Virus record (IMG/VR): IMGVR_UViG_3300028762_000011
Coordinates: 1 to 64,000 of that record
Length of the DNA stretch: 64,000 nt
Strand: one strand, 5' to 3'
From: a virus
In this document: piece by piece, positions 24,395 through 33,520 of the stretch
Position numbering within the stretch: the stretch's first letter is position 1
Layout of the letters: each line of letters opens with the position of its first letter
The notes under the pieces: generated by a model
What the model saw: the letters and a program-made list of their open reading frames with translations, nothing else
Told to the model about the DNA's origin: nothing
Databases searched by the model: none
Translations under genes and position numbers: made by a program

Positions 24395-25920
24395 GATAAA
24401 TCGACCATTTCAGAGAGATACGGCGAATCAGTATCCGCTTTCGTGCGCACGCGATCCATGAAGTTGGTTCCGCGCTCGAACTGAACCGACGTGAAGAAGT
24501 TCCCGAACGGCGCGTAGTCGTGCTCGACAGAAACCACGTAATAGAGCGACGTGTAGTCGCCATGCTCGTAGGACAGGTACGTTCCGGCGCGGATGGACTC
24601 ATTCCCCTTTAGCCGCATCGACCCCCGCTCAAAAATCACGTTGTCGCGGTTTTGACGAACCATGTCGGTGCGGCGCGCCTTCATCCAGCCCGTAAAGCTG
24701 GTCTGATTGGTATCGCGCACCGCGCCGGCGGCGACACCGTTCCCGTTGATGGTCTCGTCCTGGCCGCCCTGCTGGGTCTGCTCCCACATCTTTTTAGTGC
24801 CGTATAGCTGCGGGTCGACGTTCTGATAGGCGGTCACGTATGGACCCATGGCCGGGTCATTTGTTTGGTCAAGAACCGCCATTGATCTCATGGTCGGCTC
24901 ATAGCAGAGGTTGAACCGTGGCGAGTCGACCCAGAAATAATTCGCGACATCAGAATCAGATCGTTCCGCTGAGATACTGACGACATCGGCGCGCGTGATC
25001 TGGACCTGGTTCGCGGCTAATCCCGGGAATTTCCCTGCGGGGAATGTGAATATCGGCAGTCCGGCGGCGTCCATAAATGGATTTGGCCGGTACACCGCAT
25101 ACGGTGCGTCCTCGCGGTCCTCGATAAAAAACTCGTTCCATGTCCCGATGTCACCAAACGACTTGATCAATTCCCATATCGTTCCCTGGCCGAAGCCGCC
25201 GGCGCCGAACGGAGACACGGTGCCGGCGATGGCAGAGCTAAAATCGAGGCTGATTGGGATTAATGGTCCAGGCGATCCCACCCCACTCGAATATTCTCGC
25301 AGAGCCGCCACATACGGGTTCACCACGTTATTGAATACGTCCTGCATGAATTTCACCGCATTTTGCACGGTAGCGCCAATCCCATACTGCGCAAAAAATG
25401 GGAATTCCGTCATGTAGTTGTTGCTCTCCGGCGTGCCAGGCATGTAGAAAAGCTGGATCATCTGCAGGATTTTCCCGTAGTCCTGGCCGGATACGACGAT
25501 ATTGCGATGCGGGTGGCCGTCGGCGCCCATTGTCTCGGAATACGCGATCCGCGATATGAAGCCGCGCATGATCATGGGAATGCGCGAGCACGCGCCATTT
25601 TCCGACTGCTTGTAGGCATTGCCGGTCATGCGGATTTCGATGTAGTCCATCGGTTCTATAACGGAATACAGCGAGTCGCCAGTGTTTGTCGTGCCATCGT
25701 AAAACAATTGCTCGGTGAGTGTGATCGAGAACGCGCCAGCGGGTTCGCGCACGGACTTGTTCACGCGCACGCTGTTCCCGTCGCCAATGTATTTGGTGAG
25801 GTTGATCTGTCGCGTCTGGGCGTCGCGCTGCGATGTCGGTATCGACCCGTTCAAGGTCGTGCGGACGATGTTTTTTACCAGGATCACATCTATCCCTGGT
25901 ATGCGGGATTCGAATTTCAT
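24391..25920 (-). CDS. Tail hub protein (gpD/gp44-like)
   Basis: 509 residues. Sits between the tape measure and the spike, the usual place of the trimeric hub. Contains SVREPAGAFSITLTEQLFYD and RNIVVSGQDYGKILQ, typical of late-control D / gp44 folds. Four-base overlap at each end. Family named from these segments and synteny. Confidence 0.72.
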   Translation of the reverse strand: MKFESRIPGIDVILVKNIVRTTLNGSIPTSQRDAQTRQINLTKYIGDGNSVRVNKSVREPAGAFSITLTEQLFYDGTTNTGDSLYSVIEPMDYIEIRMTGNAYKQSENGACSRIPMIMRGFISRIAYSETMGADGHPHRNIVVSGQDYGKILQMIQLFYMPGTPESNNYMTEFPFFAQYGIGATVQNAVKFMQDVFNNVVNPYVAALREYSSGVGSPGPLIPISLDFSSAIAGTVSPFGAGGFGQGTIWELIKSFGDIGTWNEFFIEDREDAPYAVYRPNPFMDAAGLPIFTFPAGKFPGLAANQVQITRADVVSISAERSDSDVANYFWVDSPRFNLCYEPTMRSMAVLDQTNDPAMGPYVTAYQNVDPQLYGTKKMWEQTQQGGQDETINGNGVAAGAVRDTNQTSFTGWMKARRTDMVRQNRDNVIFERGSMRLKGNESIRAGTYLSYEHGDYTSLYYVVSVEHDYAPFGNFFTSVQFERGTNFMDRVRTKADTDSPYLSEMVDLS

Positions 25921-28688
25921 TGCGATGCCAATGCGATTGTTTGATTGCCGCTACCTCGGGCGATTGGCACCGATGTCTCGATAGTGTGCTGAGATGTTCC
26001 GCCCTGCGCATTGCGCCCAGTGGTGTCGACCTTTAGATGGATAGTAAGGCTATCGTGCGCGGATGCCAGAGAAGATGCTAGACGTCCACGCTTTGATGCT
26101 TCGCCGGCGGCATCTGCTGGACGCTCATATTCTCGTGAAATCAGCGATCCGGCATCGTTGGCATCTGAAAGATGCGACAATTTATCACCTACTTTTTTGT
26201 ATTTCCCATTTCGCAATTCATCATTCACGAAAGCAAGTTGCTCATCGTGAGTGGACGATTTCATGTCATGCCCAGAAAATTTGGCAAAATCTGCTTGCCG
26301 GTCTGGATGCCATTGGGCGATTCCGCGCGCGAGTCCATTATCTCCGACAGCCTTTTCATTGCTGCCGCTTTCAACTTGAAGATTGGCGGCGATCGCGGCG
26401 GCCTGTTCAGCAGACCATCCCATCGCCATCAACTTGTCGATGTCAGATTGCGCCTTTGTGCCGCCAGTCTGCGCATACGTGTTGGCGATATCGGAACTTT
26501 GCTGGTCGATATCGCCAGATTGTCCTTTTATAGGCAAACCAGCCTCCTTCCACTGGCGATCCGCTTCTGCGCGAAGTTCTGCCTTGTCAGTATGTAGATT
26601 TGGCTTTATATCAATTTTTGCAAGTTGGATGTGCGATTTAACCCGGTCCTTAATATCAACATTAGGCAATCGGTCCTTGGCAGCCTCCATGCCACGTTCG
26701 GCACCAAGTTCCATCTCAGATTTTTTCTCTGGCCCTGCGATGACGCTGGCAATGCGGAGAGTGGCGTCGCGAATGGAATTAATCGGACCGATCAACTTGT
26801 CGCCAAGCGCAGTCTCGGCAGTTTCAATCGCCTTGATGCCAGCAAGCATATCTTTCGCCTCAGTCATTTCCTGGTCTTTGCCAGCCATAACCTTCAACAA
26901 TGCATCGCGGAAATCCTCGGTATTTCCTTTCTGTGCGGCATCAAGGTGCGTTTTTTCATTTTCTGATAGCGCATCCTTGCCGGTGCGGCCACCGATCTGG
27001 CTGTAAATCTTGTCCAGATCAGCATGACTGTCGGCGCCGCCGATGGCAGCCATGGTCTTGATCCCACCTTCGTTCAAATCCTTCAGCGAGACACCGGCCC
27101 GCTTCAATGAATTTTGAAGACCGCCAGCCTGTTTCTCATCAAGATTCATCATGGCAGCAGCTTGCTGCGGAGAATTCAACCCGAGATCGCGCTGCACGGC
27201 ATTCAGGCGCAGCCAATTCCCGGTATCGCCCTTATCGAATGCCGACTCGTACCCTGCCTTCATCGACCCCCACGAAGTCACGTTGCCGTTCTTCCCGCCC
27301 CATTGCCGCGAGACATCGCCGCCATGGCGACGGAAATATTCAGAGAGGTCAGAATTTTTATCCCCGAACACGCTATTCGGTGTCGCGAACATGCCGCCAG
27401 CGGCAAGCGCTTCGGCGGCCATTGGATTCATTTGACCGTATGTTTTATTGTACGACCCGATCTGGAAATTTCGACCAGCTTCGCCGGCAGCACCCATATG
27501 CGAAATAGCATTATTTGCCTGTCCGAGCATCGACGATACGTTATCAGTAGTCATGCCGGTGCGCCCGCTACCAAGCATATTCCCGAACGCTGCGCTGTAG
27601 GCGTCGGTATTGGCGATGCCAAGGCTATTGCGCGACACCGACGACGCCATCGTCTGCAGGAACTGCATCACGTCCGGCGCCATCGCGCGGCCACCACCCT
27701 TTTCAACTGCTTCCGCGATCTGGAGCGCCAACTCGCGATTGTTTTGCTTCGGATTCATGTTCTGCATGCCGCCGAAGAACCCCGCCGACGCGCCAGGGTC
27801 AATGCCGTAGGCGCGCCCAAACTGCGTGGCATCGCGCACGGCACCGCCGAGACCTTCAGGCGTCTTTTCAGCGTTGTGGCTTGCCTGATTGTATTGTTCA
27901 GCGAGTGCCGCGAATTCTTTCGAGTTGACGCCAAGACCAGCGCTGGCGATGTCGGTCATGGTCTTGAGACCGGCGAAGCTGACGCCGAGGTCGCCCATCT
28001 GGCGCTTGAGCGTGTCGAGATTGGTGCCGCGCTCCTTTGCCATGTCGTAGCCTTCAGAAACGGCTTGACCGGCTTTGAATAGTCCGAATGCGGCTGCAGC
28101 AATTCCACCTCCCTTTAGAAGCCCACCGAGGCCGCCCATCATGCCGCCGCCCTCTGCGGAACCGGCAGCGGCTCCGCGCGTTGCGCCCTGAATTACTTGG
28201 CCGAATCCACCGCCTACGCCGCCGCCGAAAGAGTTTGCAGCCGTTGCCGCGAAATTGGTGCCGCCGCCGCCCCTGCCGCCACCGCGCCCAGGTCGTGGTG
28301 ATGGCGGGGCCGGCTGGCTAGGAGCAGGAGGCCCCATATCCCAAGCCGTCCCGCGCGCGGCATACGAGAAAGCGCTGTCGCGCATGCGCTGCGCAGCAGC
28401 CGGATTGACGCCAAGCTTTTGAAAGTCGACCTCATTGATGGACTTGCCGGCTTGGCCGGTAGCCTTGAGGGCGTCGCGCAGCGCCTTCGACCGCGCAACG
28501 GCGATCTCGAATTGCTTGTTCAGCAGTGCGATATCGCGCGCAGCGGTACCGACATCAGCCGGCTTGAATTTGACCTTGCCGGAAGATGCAACCGCCTTGG
28601 CCAAATCATTGACCGACGCAGTAATTTCCTCGATCGCCTTGGCGACATTCTTGCCGTCGGCGTTTACGCCAATTTTTACGTCAGCCAT
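25917..28688 (-). CDS. Tail tape measure protein with C-terminal lysozyme-like domain
   Basis: 923 residues. Ala/Gly-rich helical body with a Gly/Arg-rich linker (about 140-160). The C-terminal region (about 745-875), MAMGWSAEQAAAIAANLQVES then GLARGIAQWHPDRQADF, matches the phage tail lysozyme domain with its catalytic Glu. Sets tail length and locally opens peptidoglycan during DNA entry. Follows the frameshifting chaperone gene, as in other tailed phages. Confidence 0.88.
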   Translation of the reverse strand: MADVKIGVNADGKNVAKAIEEITASVNDLAKAVASSGKVKFKPADVGTAARDIALLNKQFEIAVARSKALRDALKATGQAGKSINEVDFQKLGVNPAAAQRMRDSAFSYAARGTAWDMGPPAPSQPAPPSPRPGRGGGRGGGGTNFAATAANSFGGGVGGGFGQVIQGATRGAAAGSAEGGGMMGGLGGLLKGGGIAAAAFGLFKAGQAVSEGYDMAKERGTNLDTLKRQMGDLGVSFAGLKTMTDIASAGLGVNSKEFAALAEQYNQASHNAEKTPEGLGGAVRDATQFGRAYGIDPGASAGFFGGMQNMNPKQNNRELALQIAEAVEKGGGRAMAPDVMQFLQTMASSVSRNSLGIANTDAYSAAFGNMLGSGRTGMTTDNVSSMLGQANNAISHMGAAGEAGRNFQIGSYNKTYGQMNPMAAEALAAGGMFATPNSVFGDKNSDLSEYFRRHGGDVSRQWGGKNGNVTSWGSMKAGYESAFDKGDTGNWLRLNAVQRDLGLNSPQQAAAMMNLDEKQAGGLQNSLKRAGVSLKDLNEGGIKTMAAIGGADSHADLDKIYSQIGGRTGKDALSENEKTHLDAAQKGNTEDFRDALLKVMAGKDQEMTEAKDMLAGIKAIETAETALGDKLIGPINSIRDATLRIASVIAGPEKKSEMELGAERGMEAAKDRLPNVDIKDRVKSHIQLAKIDIKPNLHTDKAELRAEADRQWKEAGLPIKGQSGDIDQQSSDIANTYAQTGGTKAQSDIDKLMAMGWSAEQAAAIAANLQVESGSNEKAVGDNGLARGIAQWHPDRQADFAKFSGHDMKSSTHDEQLAFVNDELRNGKYKKVGDKLSHLSDANDAGSLISREYERPADAAGEASKRGRLASSLASAHDSLTIHLKVDTTGRNAQGGTSQHTIETSVPIARGSGNQTIALASQ

Positions 28689-29055
28689 CGATATCTTCCC
28701 AATCGTCAGGCGGCGCCGCGCGATCGCGCTCAGCCGCTTCCTGCTCTATCCTTGCCAGCTCATCCTCGACACTGAACTGCTCGTCAAGGAATTCTTCTTG
28801 GACCTTGCCAGCCTGATACTGGTATGCCCACCACTCGGTCTCGATCTGTTCGTCCGTGGCGGCAAGATACCGGGGGTCAGTCGGCGCGAGATTGTACTGC
28901 TTCCGAAACCAGAGCCGGTAAGTTTGCGCCAGCTTCCGCCCCTCCACCCGCGCCGATGACCCGCGCTTTTGGTCGAAAAGAGAGCTCCTTTTCTCGGAGT
29001 GCCCTCCATATTGCGACCAACTTGGAATCGACTTCATCATCCACAAGTGGATCAA
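28681..29055 (-). CDS. Tail assembly chaperone, frameshift extension (GT-type T part)
   Basis: Open frame of 124 codons with no good start of its own, overlapping the end of the upstream chaperone ORF by about 180 bases and the tape measure start by 8. The convincing protein sequence begins near LAQTYRLWFRKQYNLAPTD and continues as an acidic helix. Position between tube/chaperone and tape measure is diagnostic of the programmed-frameshift extension. Relative to the first ORF it lies in the +1 (equivalently -2) frame. Confidence 0.65.
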   Translation of the reverse strand: MIHLWMMKSIPSWSQYGGHSEKRSSLFDQKRGSSARVEGRKLAQTYRLWFRKQYNLAPTDPRYLAATDEQIETEWWAYQYQAGKVQEEFLDEQFSVEDELARIEQEAAERDRAAPPDDWEDIDG

Positions 29056-29287
29056 GTTGATCGATGTCGAAATTCTCAGGGCCGGAAACTAGTAGCGCTC
29101 TGACCGTCACATAGGATAGCGCGCCGAGGTCGCACATGTTGCCGTCGTCATCATAGTAGCCGCTGGTGATTTGGTGGTATTGTCCACGGATCTTGAACGT
29201 GTCTTCGATGGTGCGCCTGGCGAAATTGAAGCGACCGAGCCGATCTACTTCAACGAAAAAATCTGTTGCATGTGCTTGACGTGGCAT
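28877..29287 (-). CDS. Tail assembly chaperone (gpG-like, zero frame)
   Basis: 136 residues. FVEVDRLGRFNFARRTIEDTF, then FDIDQLDPLVDDEVDSKLVA, a small alpha/beta protein; the C-terminus after the Gly-Ala run looks like frame overrun. No Shine-Dalgarno before ATG 29287. Chaperones the tape measure during tail assembly together with the frameshifted product. Confidence 0.68.
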   Translation of the reverse strand: MPRQAHATDFFVEVDRLGRFNFARRTIEDTFKIRGQYHQITSGYYDDDGNMCDLGALSYVTVRALLVSGPENFDIDQLDPLVDDEVDSKLVAIWRALREKELSFRPKARVIGAGGGAEAGANLPALVSEAVQSRAD

Positions 29288-29336
29288 GATGGTGTATGTG
29301 ATTGTGGGTGGGAGTTTTCATTCTCCTATCACGACG

Positions 29337-29365
29337 AAAGGGGCGGCACCAGACGATGCCGCCCC
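29337..29365 (-). terminator. Intrinsic terminator after the tail tube gene
   Basis: Nine-pair stem GGGGCGGCA / TGCCGCCCC with an eight-base loop, followed in minus sense by CTTTCG. Lies between the tube gene and the chaperone gene. The T-run is short, so partial termination to set tube-to-tape-measure ratio is likely. Confidence 0.6.
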
Positions 29366-29390
29366 TTCATGCCACGGCCAAGAAGTATTC

Positions 29391-29822
29391 TCAACAGCCG
29401 GTTCCCTGCGTATCGAGCGCGTTGAACTGGCCGGCCTGCATGACGATTGCGTGCTTGCTGACTTCGATATCGCCGGAAGCGTACGAACACCCGACGTACT
29501 TGCGCAGCAATGCCCCAGTATTGTCGGAAACAACGATGTCGAATACGAGCCCAAGCAGCATGGCGTCGCCATTTTCTGCCGCCACGCCGGCCGAGATCAT
29601 TTCACCGACGTTGAGCACCATCGCCTGGATGCTGATATTGTGCCGCGCCATCGTTGGAACCCACTCTTGGACGTGGATGTCGCCGATACCTGATGCCGGT
29701 TCCGGTGAATAGTCGTCGTTCATGCGCACCGACTGCAAGAGCCCGATCTGAATGCCACCGAACATGACCGCGCATTTATTGCCAGTGCGCGTCTTGAGAT
29801 TTACTTGTTGTTGGATTGCCAC
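29391..29822 (-). CDS. Tail tube protein
   Basis: 143 residues following the sheath gene by 16 bases with a GGGAGTGAAAC site upstream of the start. All-beta sequence with GIGDIHVQEWVPTMARHNISIQ; size and place (sheath, then this, then chaperone) fit a contractile-phage tube protein. A strong terminator follows. Function from position more than from sequence. Confidence 0.68.
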   Translation of the reverse strand: MAIQQQVNLKTRTGNKCAVMFGGIQIGLLQSVRMNDDYSPEPASGIGDIHVQEWVPTMARHNISIQAMVLNVGEMISAGVAAENGDAMLLGLVFDIVVSDNTGALLRKYVGCSYASGDIEVSKHAIVMQAGQFNALDTQGTGC

Positions 29823-29838
29823 GTTTCACTCCCTGGGG

Positions 29839-31569
29839 TTAAGATGCCGTCGCGGTACCGCTATACGGCACCGCGTAGACCGTCACAGCGACATAGTTTG
29901 CCGGCAATACCGGGCTGCATTGGAATTGAACGGATAGGACATCGCCAGCGGCCGATGCCGTAATCCCGGTATAGGCAGGGCTAGCCGCATCGCCAGTGAT
30001 AACTCCTGGTCCCTGTGGCTCTTGAACGGCAAGGGCCCGCAATTGTGATTCCGTGATATCGACTGCACGACGCAACAACTGCGGCGTCATTTTCTGACCG
30101 CGCAGTGGGTCCAATGCGTTGCGGACGTTCTGACATACGAAATCCAGCGCCCAGCCGACGGACTGTTCGACCTTATCGTATTTCGAATCGACCAACCACG
30201 TCGAGATCGACTGCACGACATAGTATCCTTTTGACGTCGACTCGATGCAGAAGACGCCGCCTTGGATAAGGGGGTCGGTCTCGGTTGGGTTGGTCAACCG
30301 TCGCTCGACGCCGCTAAACGTCAGCGCCTTATTGGTCAATGGCGTTCCTGGCGAGACGCCGGAGAAGGCCGCAGCGGCCACGGCGGCAGCCATGTACGGG
30401 GAATACAGTTGCAGACCCGTTACTTGGTTCGTCCAGTCGTAATCGTAGTACCCGATGTGTACAATCGATGTTCGGTTGCTGTTCAGGCTAAGCGCTTCGG
30501 TGAGCGCTTGGGCATCGGTCGTGCCAAGCGCCATTCCGCAGATCGCACGCCGTTCTTTCCGCCCGACAGTCGACATGTACTGCACATGCGCGTCGGCCAT
30601 CGCGATGATGGACCCGGTCGCCGACAACGGCGCAATCCAGTTCACATCCTGCGTCTGCAAGGTCGTGAAGGCGTTGCTCCACTGGGTATTGGTGACGGTG
30701 CCATCTGTGCCACCAGTGAGGTAGGTCGTTGCCAATGGCGCTGGCGGCAACAGCGCGTTAGATGGCCGCGCCGCAACCACGAGACCGCCAGATTGTGGGC
30801 TGTTCAGGTAATTGATGGCTGCCTGCAGCACTGCGGTGACGGTGAATGCTGTCGTCTTGATGGATTGTGCGGTGACGCCATCCAAGCCGTTCAGCGACGG
30901 CATACTCCCGGAAACGCCCAACACAGCCGCCGCGAATCCTGGGAAAGTGTTGATGTTGTCGACCAACTGCTGGACGGTAGGAAATGAGGCCAAACTGATG
31001 GCAGCGATCGGTGTCCCCGCCGGCGCAGAGAGGGTCATCGTGGTATCGGTAACAGTCACCGTAGCAGTCGCCTGCGCGCCGGTATAGACGACGGTCATCG
31101 GCGCCGCATAGATATTGTCCTGCGCGTATACATCACTACCGAGAGCGGTAGTGATGTATACGCCATTGGTAGAGCCAGCGGCCACATCGACATTGATTTG
31201 GTTCGTGTACTGGCCGTAATCGGACGCAAGCAGGGTAATGGCAGGATTCGCCGAAGAATCCAGCAACGTCAAGCCAGCCTGCACAGCCGGGTTGACGCGA
31301 ATCGCGACGACGGTAGTCGGGCCGCCAACTTCATTGCTGGGATTGAACGCTTTTGTGACAGCCTGCGCGAGTTCGCCAGTGCGCAGGGTTGCCAGCGCGG
31401 TCGCGGGGTCGCCGAATACCAGCGGGGTGTTGGGCGTGCCGCCGGTACTTTGCCCGATGACAGCGAGAACATTCCCGACGCTGAGATTTTGATTGAGCAT
31501 TGCATCGTCATTGACCGCCGACACGGTAGTTGGCGTGATGTACAAATGCCCGTTGAAGAAATATGGCAT
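29839..31569 (-). CDS. Contractile tail sheath protein
   Basis: 576 residues. Conserved sheath features include GGPTTVVAIRVNP, a central VNWIAPLSATGSI, KERRAICGMALGTTDAQALT, and the C-terminal DKVEQSVGWALDFVCQNVRNALD. Contracts to drive the tube through the envelope. Contains a perfect 17-base inverted repeat at 31124-31163. Confidence 0.9.
   Translation of the reverse strand: MPYFFNGHLYITPTTVSAVNDDAMLNQNLSVGNVLAVIGQSTGGTPNTPLVFGDPATALATLRTGELAQAVTKAFNPSNEVGGPTTVVAIRVNPAVQAGLTLLDSSANPAITLLASDYGQYTNQINVDVAAGSTNGVYITTALGSDVYAQDNIYAAPMTVVYTGAQATATVTVTDTTMTLSAPAGTPIAAISLASFPTVQQLVDNINTFPGFAAAVLGVSGSMPSLNGLDGVTAQSIKTTAFTVTAVLQAAINYLNSPQSGGLVVAARPSNALLPPAPLATTYLTGGTDGTVTNTQWSNAFTTLQTQDVNWIAPLSATGSIIAMADAHVQYMSTVGRKERRAICGMALGTTDAQALTEALSLNSNRTSIVHIGYYDYDWTNQVTGLQLYSPYMAAAVAAAAFSGVSPGTPLTNKALTFSGVERRLTNPTETDPLIQGGVFCIESTSKGYYVVQSISTWLVDSKYDKVEQSVGWALDFVCQNVRNALDPLRGQKMTPQLLRRAVDITESQLRALAVQEPQGPGVITGDAASPAYTGITASAAGDVLSVQFQCSPVLPANYVAVTVYAVPYSGTATAS
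31124..31163. repeat. Perfect 17-base inverted repeat inside the sheath gene
   Basis: GCGTATACATCACTACC at 31124-31140, six-base loop GAGAGC, and its exact complement at 31147-31163. It encodes GVYITTALGSDVYA in the sheath frame. Long enough to form a stable mRNA hairpin or a protein-binding palindrome. Confidence 0.92.
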
Positions 31570-31578
31570 GATCGTCCT

Positions 31579-31881
31579 TTATACCGGTTGGTTCATGAAT
31601 GCTTCATACCGAGCATCGTAGGCAGACCGCGTGGCCTTATGGTTGCCAGCGCGCTTTTCAGACTTTGCGAAGGCATTGAGCGCTTCGACGGCGCGACCGC
31701 ATGTCTTCGACCGCGCAATCGCATAACGCTCAAGCGTGATCTCGTTTTCCGGTGCCGGTTCGGTAACCGACGACACGGCAGCAGGCACCGACACCGCTGC
31801 AGCCGCAGGGGCCACGGCTGCAGCCGCAGGGGCTGCAGCAGGAACCACAGGCTTGATCGGTTGTTGGATATCTTCAGGCAT
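31579..31881 (-). CDS. Small virion-region protein with Ala/Pro linker
   Basis: 100 residues from ATG 31881 with GGAAGAA upstream. The first 50 residues are an Ala/Pro/Val low-complexity segment with several AAAP units; the second half (ERYAIARSKTCGRAVEALNAFAKSE) is helical. No family recognised. Lies just before the sheath gene, so a tail-completion or chaperone role is possible. Confidence 0.5.
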   Translation of the reverse strand: MPEDIQQPIKPVVPAAAPAAAAVAPAAAAVSVPAAVSSVTEPAPENEITLERYAIARSKTCGRAVEALNAFAKSEKRAGNHKATRSAYDARYEAFMNQPV

Positions 31882-31891
31882 TTTTTTCTTC

Positions 31892-32734
31892 CTATAGGAA
31901 AACAGGGGTTGCGTTAACGATAGGATCCGCAACATAGACAGGCTGCGTATCGGCCACGCCGGATGGGGCTTCGCATGTGAATGTGCAAACGGACTCATAC
32001 ACGGCAGCCGGATATTCTGGTGGCAGCGCATCGACATCTTGTTGGCTGAACTCAGGCAGGATGATCCCGTAATTGTCGAATACTTCCAGGTTGCCGATGA
32101 CTATCTTGCGCAGAGCACGCCGCAGCGCGATCCGCTCATCCGGGTTCTTGCTCCAGCCGATGATAGTCAGCGACACATGCGCCATCCATCCAGACGACTC
32201 TTTCCAGACGTTGTTGACCGCATCGAATTCGTCAGTGAACGGCATTTCGCCGATAGCGCGGTCGCCGCTGCCATCGACAGCGACATGCACCGTCACCACT
32301 GGAAAATTCGTTTCATCGAATATCGGCGGCGCATTCAGAACCTGTATCTGCCCGCTGGCCGGCGACAACGTGCCGATGATGATCTCGTTTTCAAGGCCAT
32401 ATTGGAGCCGGTCGCGCACGATTGTGAGGACATCAACCGACTGGTCGGTGTAGGTGTAATTCGGCGTCCCTGACACTATGGCAGTGGCATTCCAAGCCGT
32501 CCCATCCCAGTAAAATTCGCAATAATAGTACAGGGTCCCGTTGACGAGGCCGCAGGTATCCATCAGATACGTTTCGTCGTCCCCTTCATAAATCGAGACG
32601 GAATTGACGTCGTTGTATGATGGGAAAATACCAGTGGTATTACGCAAAATCACCCAAGCAAGCGCAGTCGGCTCTTGCTCAAGATAAATCTTGAGCGCGT
32701 TCCCGACGGCAGAAGGCAGTATTTGCGTGATCAT
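31892..32734 (-). CDS. Tail-terminator/neck-type structural protein, unassigned
   Basis: 280 residues from ATG 32734 with a probable leaderless promoter. A fibronectin-like N-terminal part (YYYCEFYWDGTAWNATAIV) is followed by PVVTVHVAVDGSGDRAIGEM and RIALRRALRKIVIGN, resembling tail terminator proteins. Genes on either side are virion genes. Family not certain. Confidence 0.5.
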   Translation of the reverse strand: MITQILPSAVGNALKIYLEQEPTALAWVILRNTTGIFPSYNDVNSVSIYEGDDETYLMDTCGLVNGTLYYYCEFYWDGTAWNATAIVSGTPNYTYTDQSVDVLTIVRDRLQYGLENEIIIGTLSPASGQIQVLNAPPIFDETNFPVVTVHVAVDGSGDRAIGEMPFTDEFDAVNNVWKESSGWMAHVSLTIIGWSKNPDERIALRRALRKIVIGNLEVFDNYGIILPEFSQQDVDALPPEYPAAVYESVCTFTCEAPSGVADTQPVYVADPIVNATPVFL

Positions 32735-32756
32735 GCAGATTATTGTGCAGTCACGA
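32735..32756 (-). promoter_or_regulatory. Putative late promoter, leaderless type
   Basis: Minus sense: GTCGTCGTGACTGCACAATA, then six bases, then ATG of the gene starting at 32734. ACAATA (32741-32746) is the proposed -10; TCGTGAC (32750-32756) is the shared upstream box. No Shine-Dalgarno fits. Confidence 0.5.
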
Positions 32757-32764
32757 CGACGGGA

Positions 32765-32773
32765 TGCAATAAT
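32765..32773 (+). promoter_or_regulatory. Extended -10 promoter for the plus-strand gene at 32780
   Basis: TGC-AATAAT, an extended -10 (TGn plus hexamer), ending six bases before ATG 32780. No Shine-Dalgarno lies in between, so the transcript would be leaderless. It is back to back with the promoter at 32735-32756 and both share the GTCACGACGAC block. Confidence 0.5.
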
Positions 32774-32779
32774 TAGGGC

Positions 32780-33520
32780 ATGGCCGACTACACCATCACC
32801 ATCGATCTACCAAACGCTGACGATATTCGCAGGGTCGTGAATGGCGCCGTCTTCCCGCGCGTCAAGCAGGCCATACGCAACATCGCTGAAATCACCAGGG
32901 AAGATTGGATAAACGCAATCAAAAAGGCACGGCTATGGAGCGGTGAAAAAACCCCCTACATGGCGTCCATCACGGTAGCGTATCCTACCGACCTGTCGGC
33001 CGTGATCAGTTCCAACTACAAATACGCGGAAGAGATCGAGACCGGGCGGCCGCCGCGCGACCTCAAGCGCATGCTCCAGACATCGAAGAAAATACGGTTC
33101 GCCAAGACCGGCCCCCATGCCGGACAGCGGTATCTGATCATCCCCCTCAGGCACAATGTCAGCGGCATGTCGGCAGATACCTATCAAGCCGCGTCGAGCA
33201 TGGCGCCGTCTGTGGTGACTGGCAAGGCGTTGCAGAACAATGGCGGTACCGGCGCTCGCGTGCGCATGCGCCAGCGCGCTACCTACAACTGGGGCGACCG
33301 CATGAACGCGCCAGGCACAAATCAGCACGGAATGGTCCGGTTCGACACCTCGAGCAAGAAGTCGAAGTCCAGTACATATCTCACATTTCGCGTTATGGGA
33401 GAATGGTCTGCAGGCTGGATCATCCCGGCGCAACCAGGCCAGTACATCGCCAAGAAGGTCGCCGAGGCCATGCAACCGGCGGCAGATGAGGTAATCAAAT
33501 TGGCGTTCGCCGAACCCTAA
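32780..33520 (+). CDS. HK97 gp10-like neck/tail-completion protein, opposite strand
   Basis: 246 residues. RVKQAIRNIAEITREDWINAIKKA, then YKYAEEIETGRPPRDLKRML, matches the gp10-type head-tail joining proteins. It is the only plus-strand gene within the structural region; convergent with 33517-34152 (four-base overlap at the 3' ends). Lys/Arg-rich. Confidence 0.58.
   Translation: MADYTITIDLPNADDIRRVVNGAVFPRVKQAIRNIAEITREDWINAIKKARLWSGEKTPYMASITVAYPTDLSAVISSNYKYAEEIETGRPPRDLKRMLQTSKKIRFAKTGPHAGQRYLIIPLRHNVSGMSADTYQAASSMAPSVVTGKALQNNGGTGARVRMRQRATYNWGDRMNAPGTNQHGMVRFDTSSKKSKSSTYLTFRVMGEWSAGWIIPAQPGQYIAKKVAEAMQPAADEVIKLAFAEP

Noticed and set aside
29839-31569. 17-base inverted repeat as an intrinsic terminator
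   Set aside because: It lies mid-gene, has no T-run on either side and the sheath frame reads through it.
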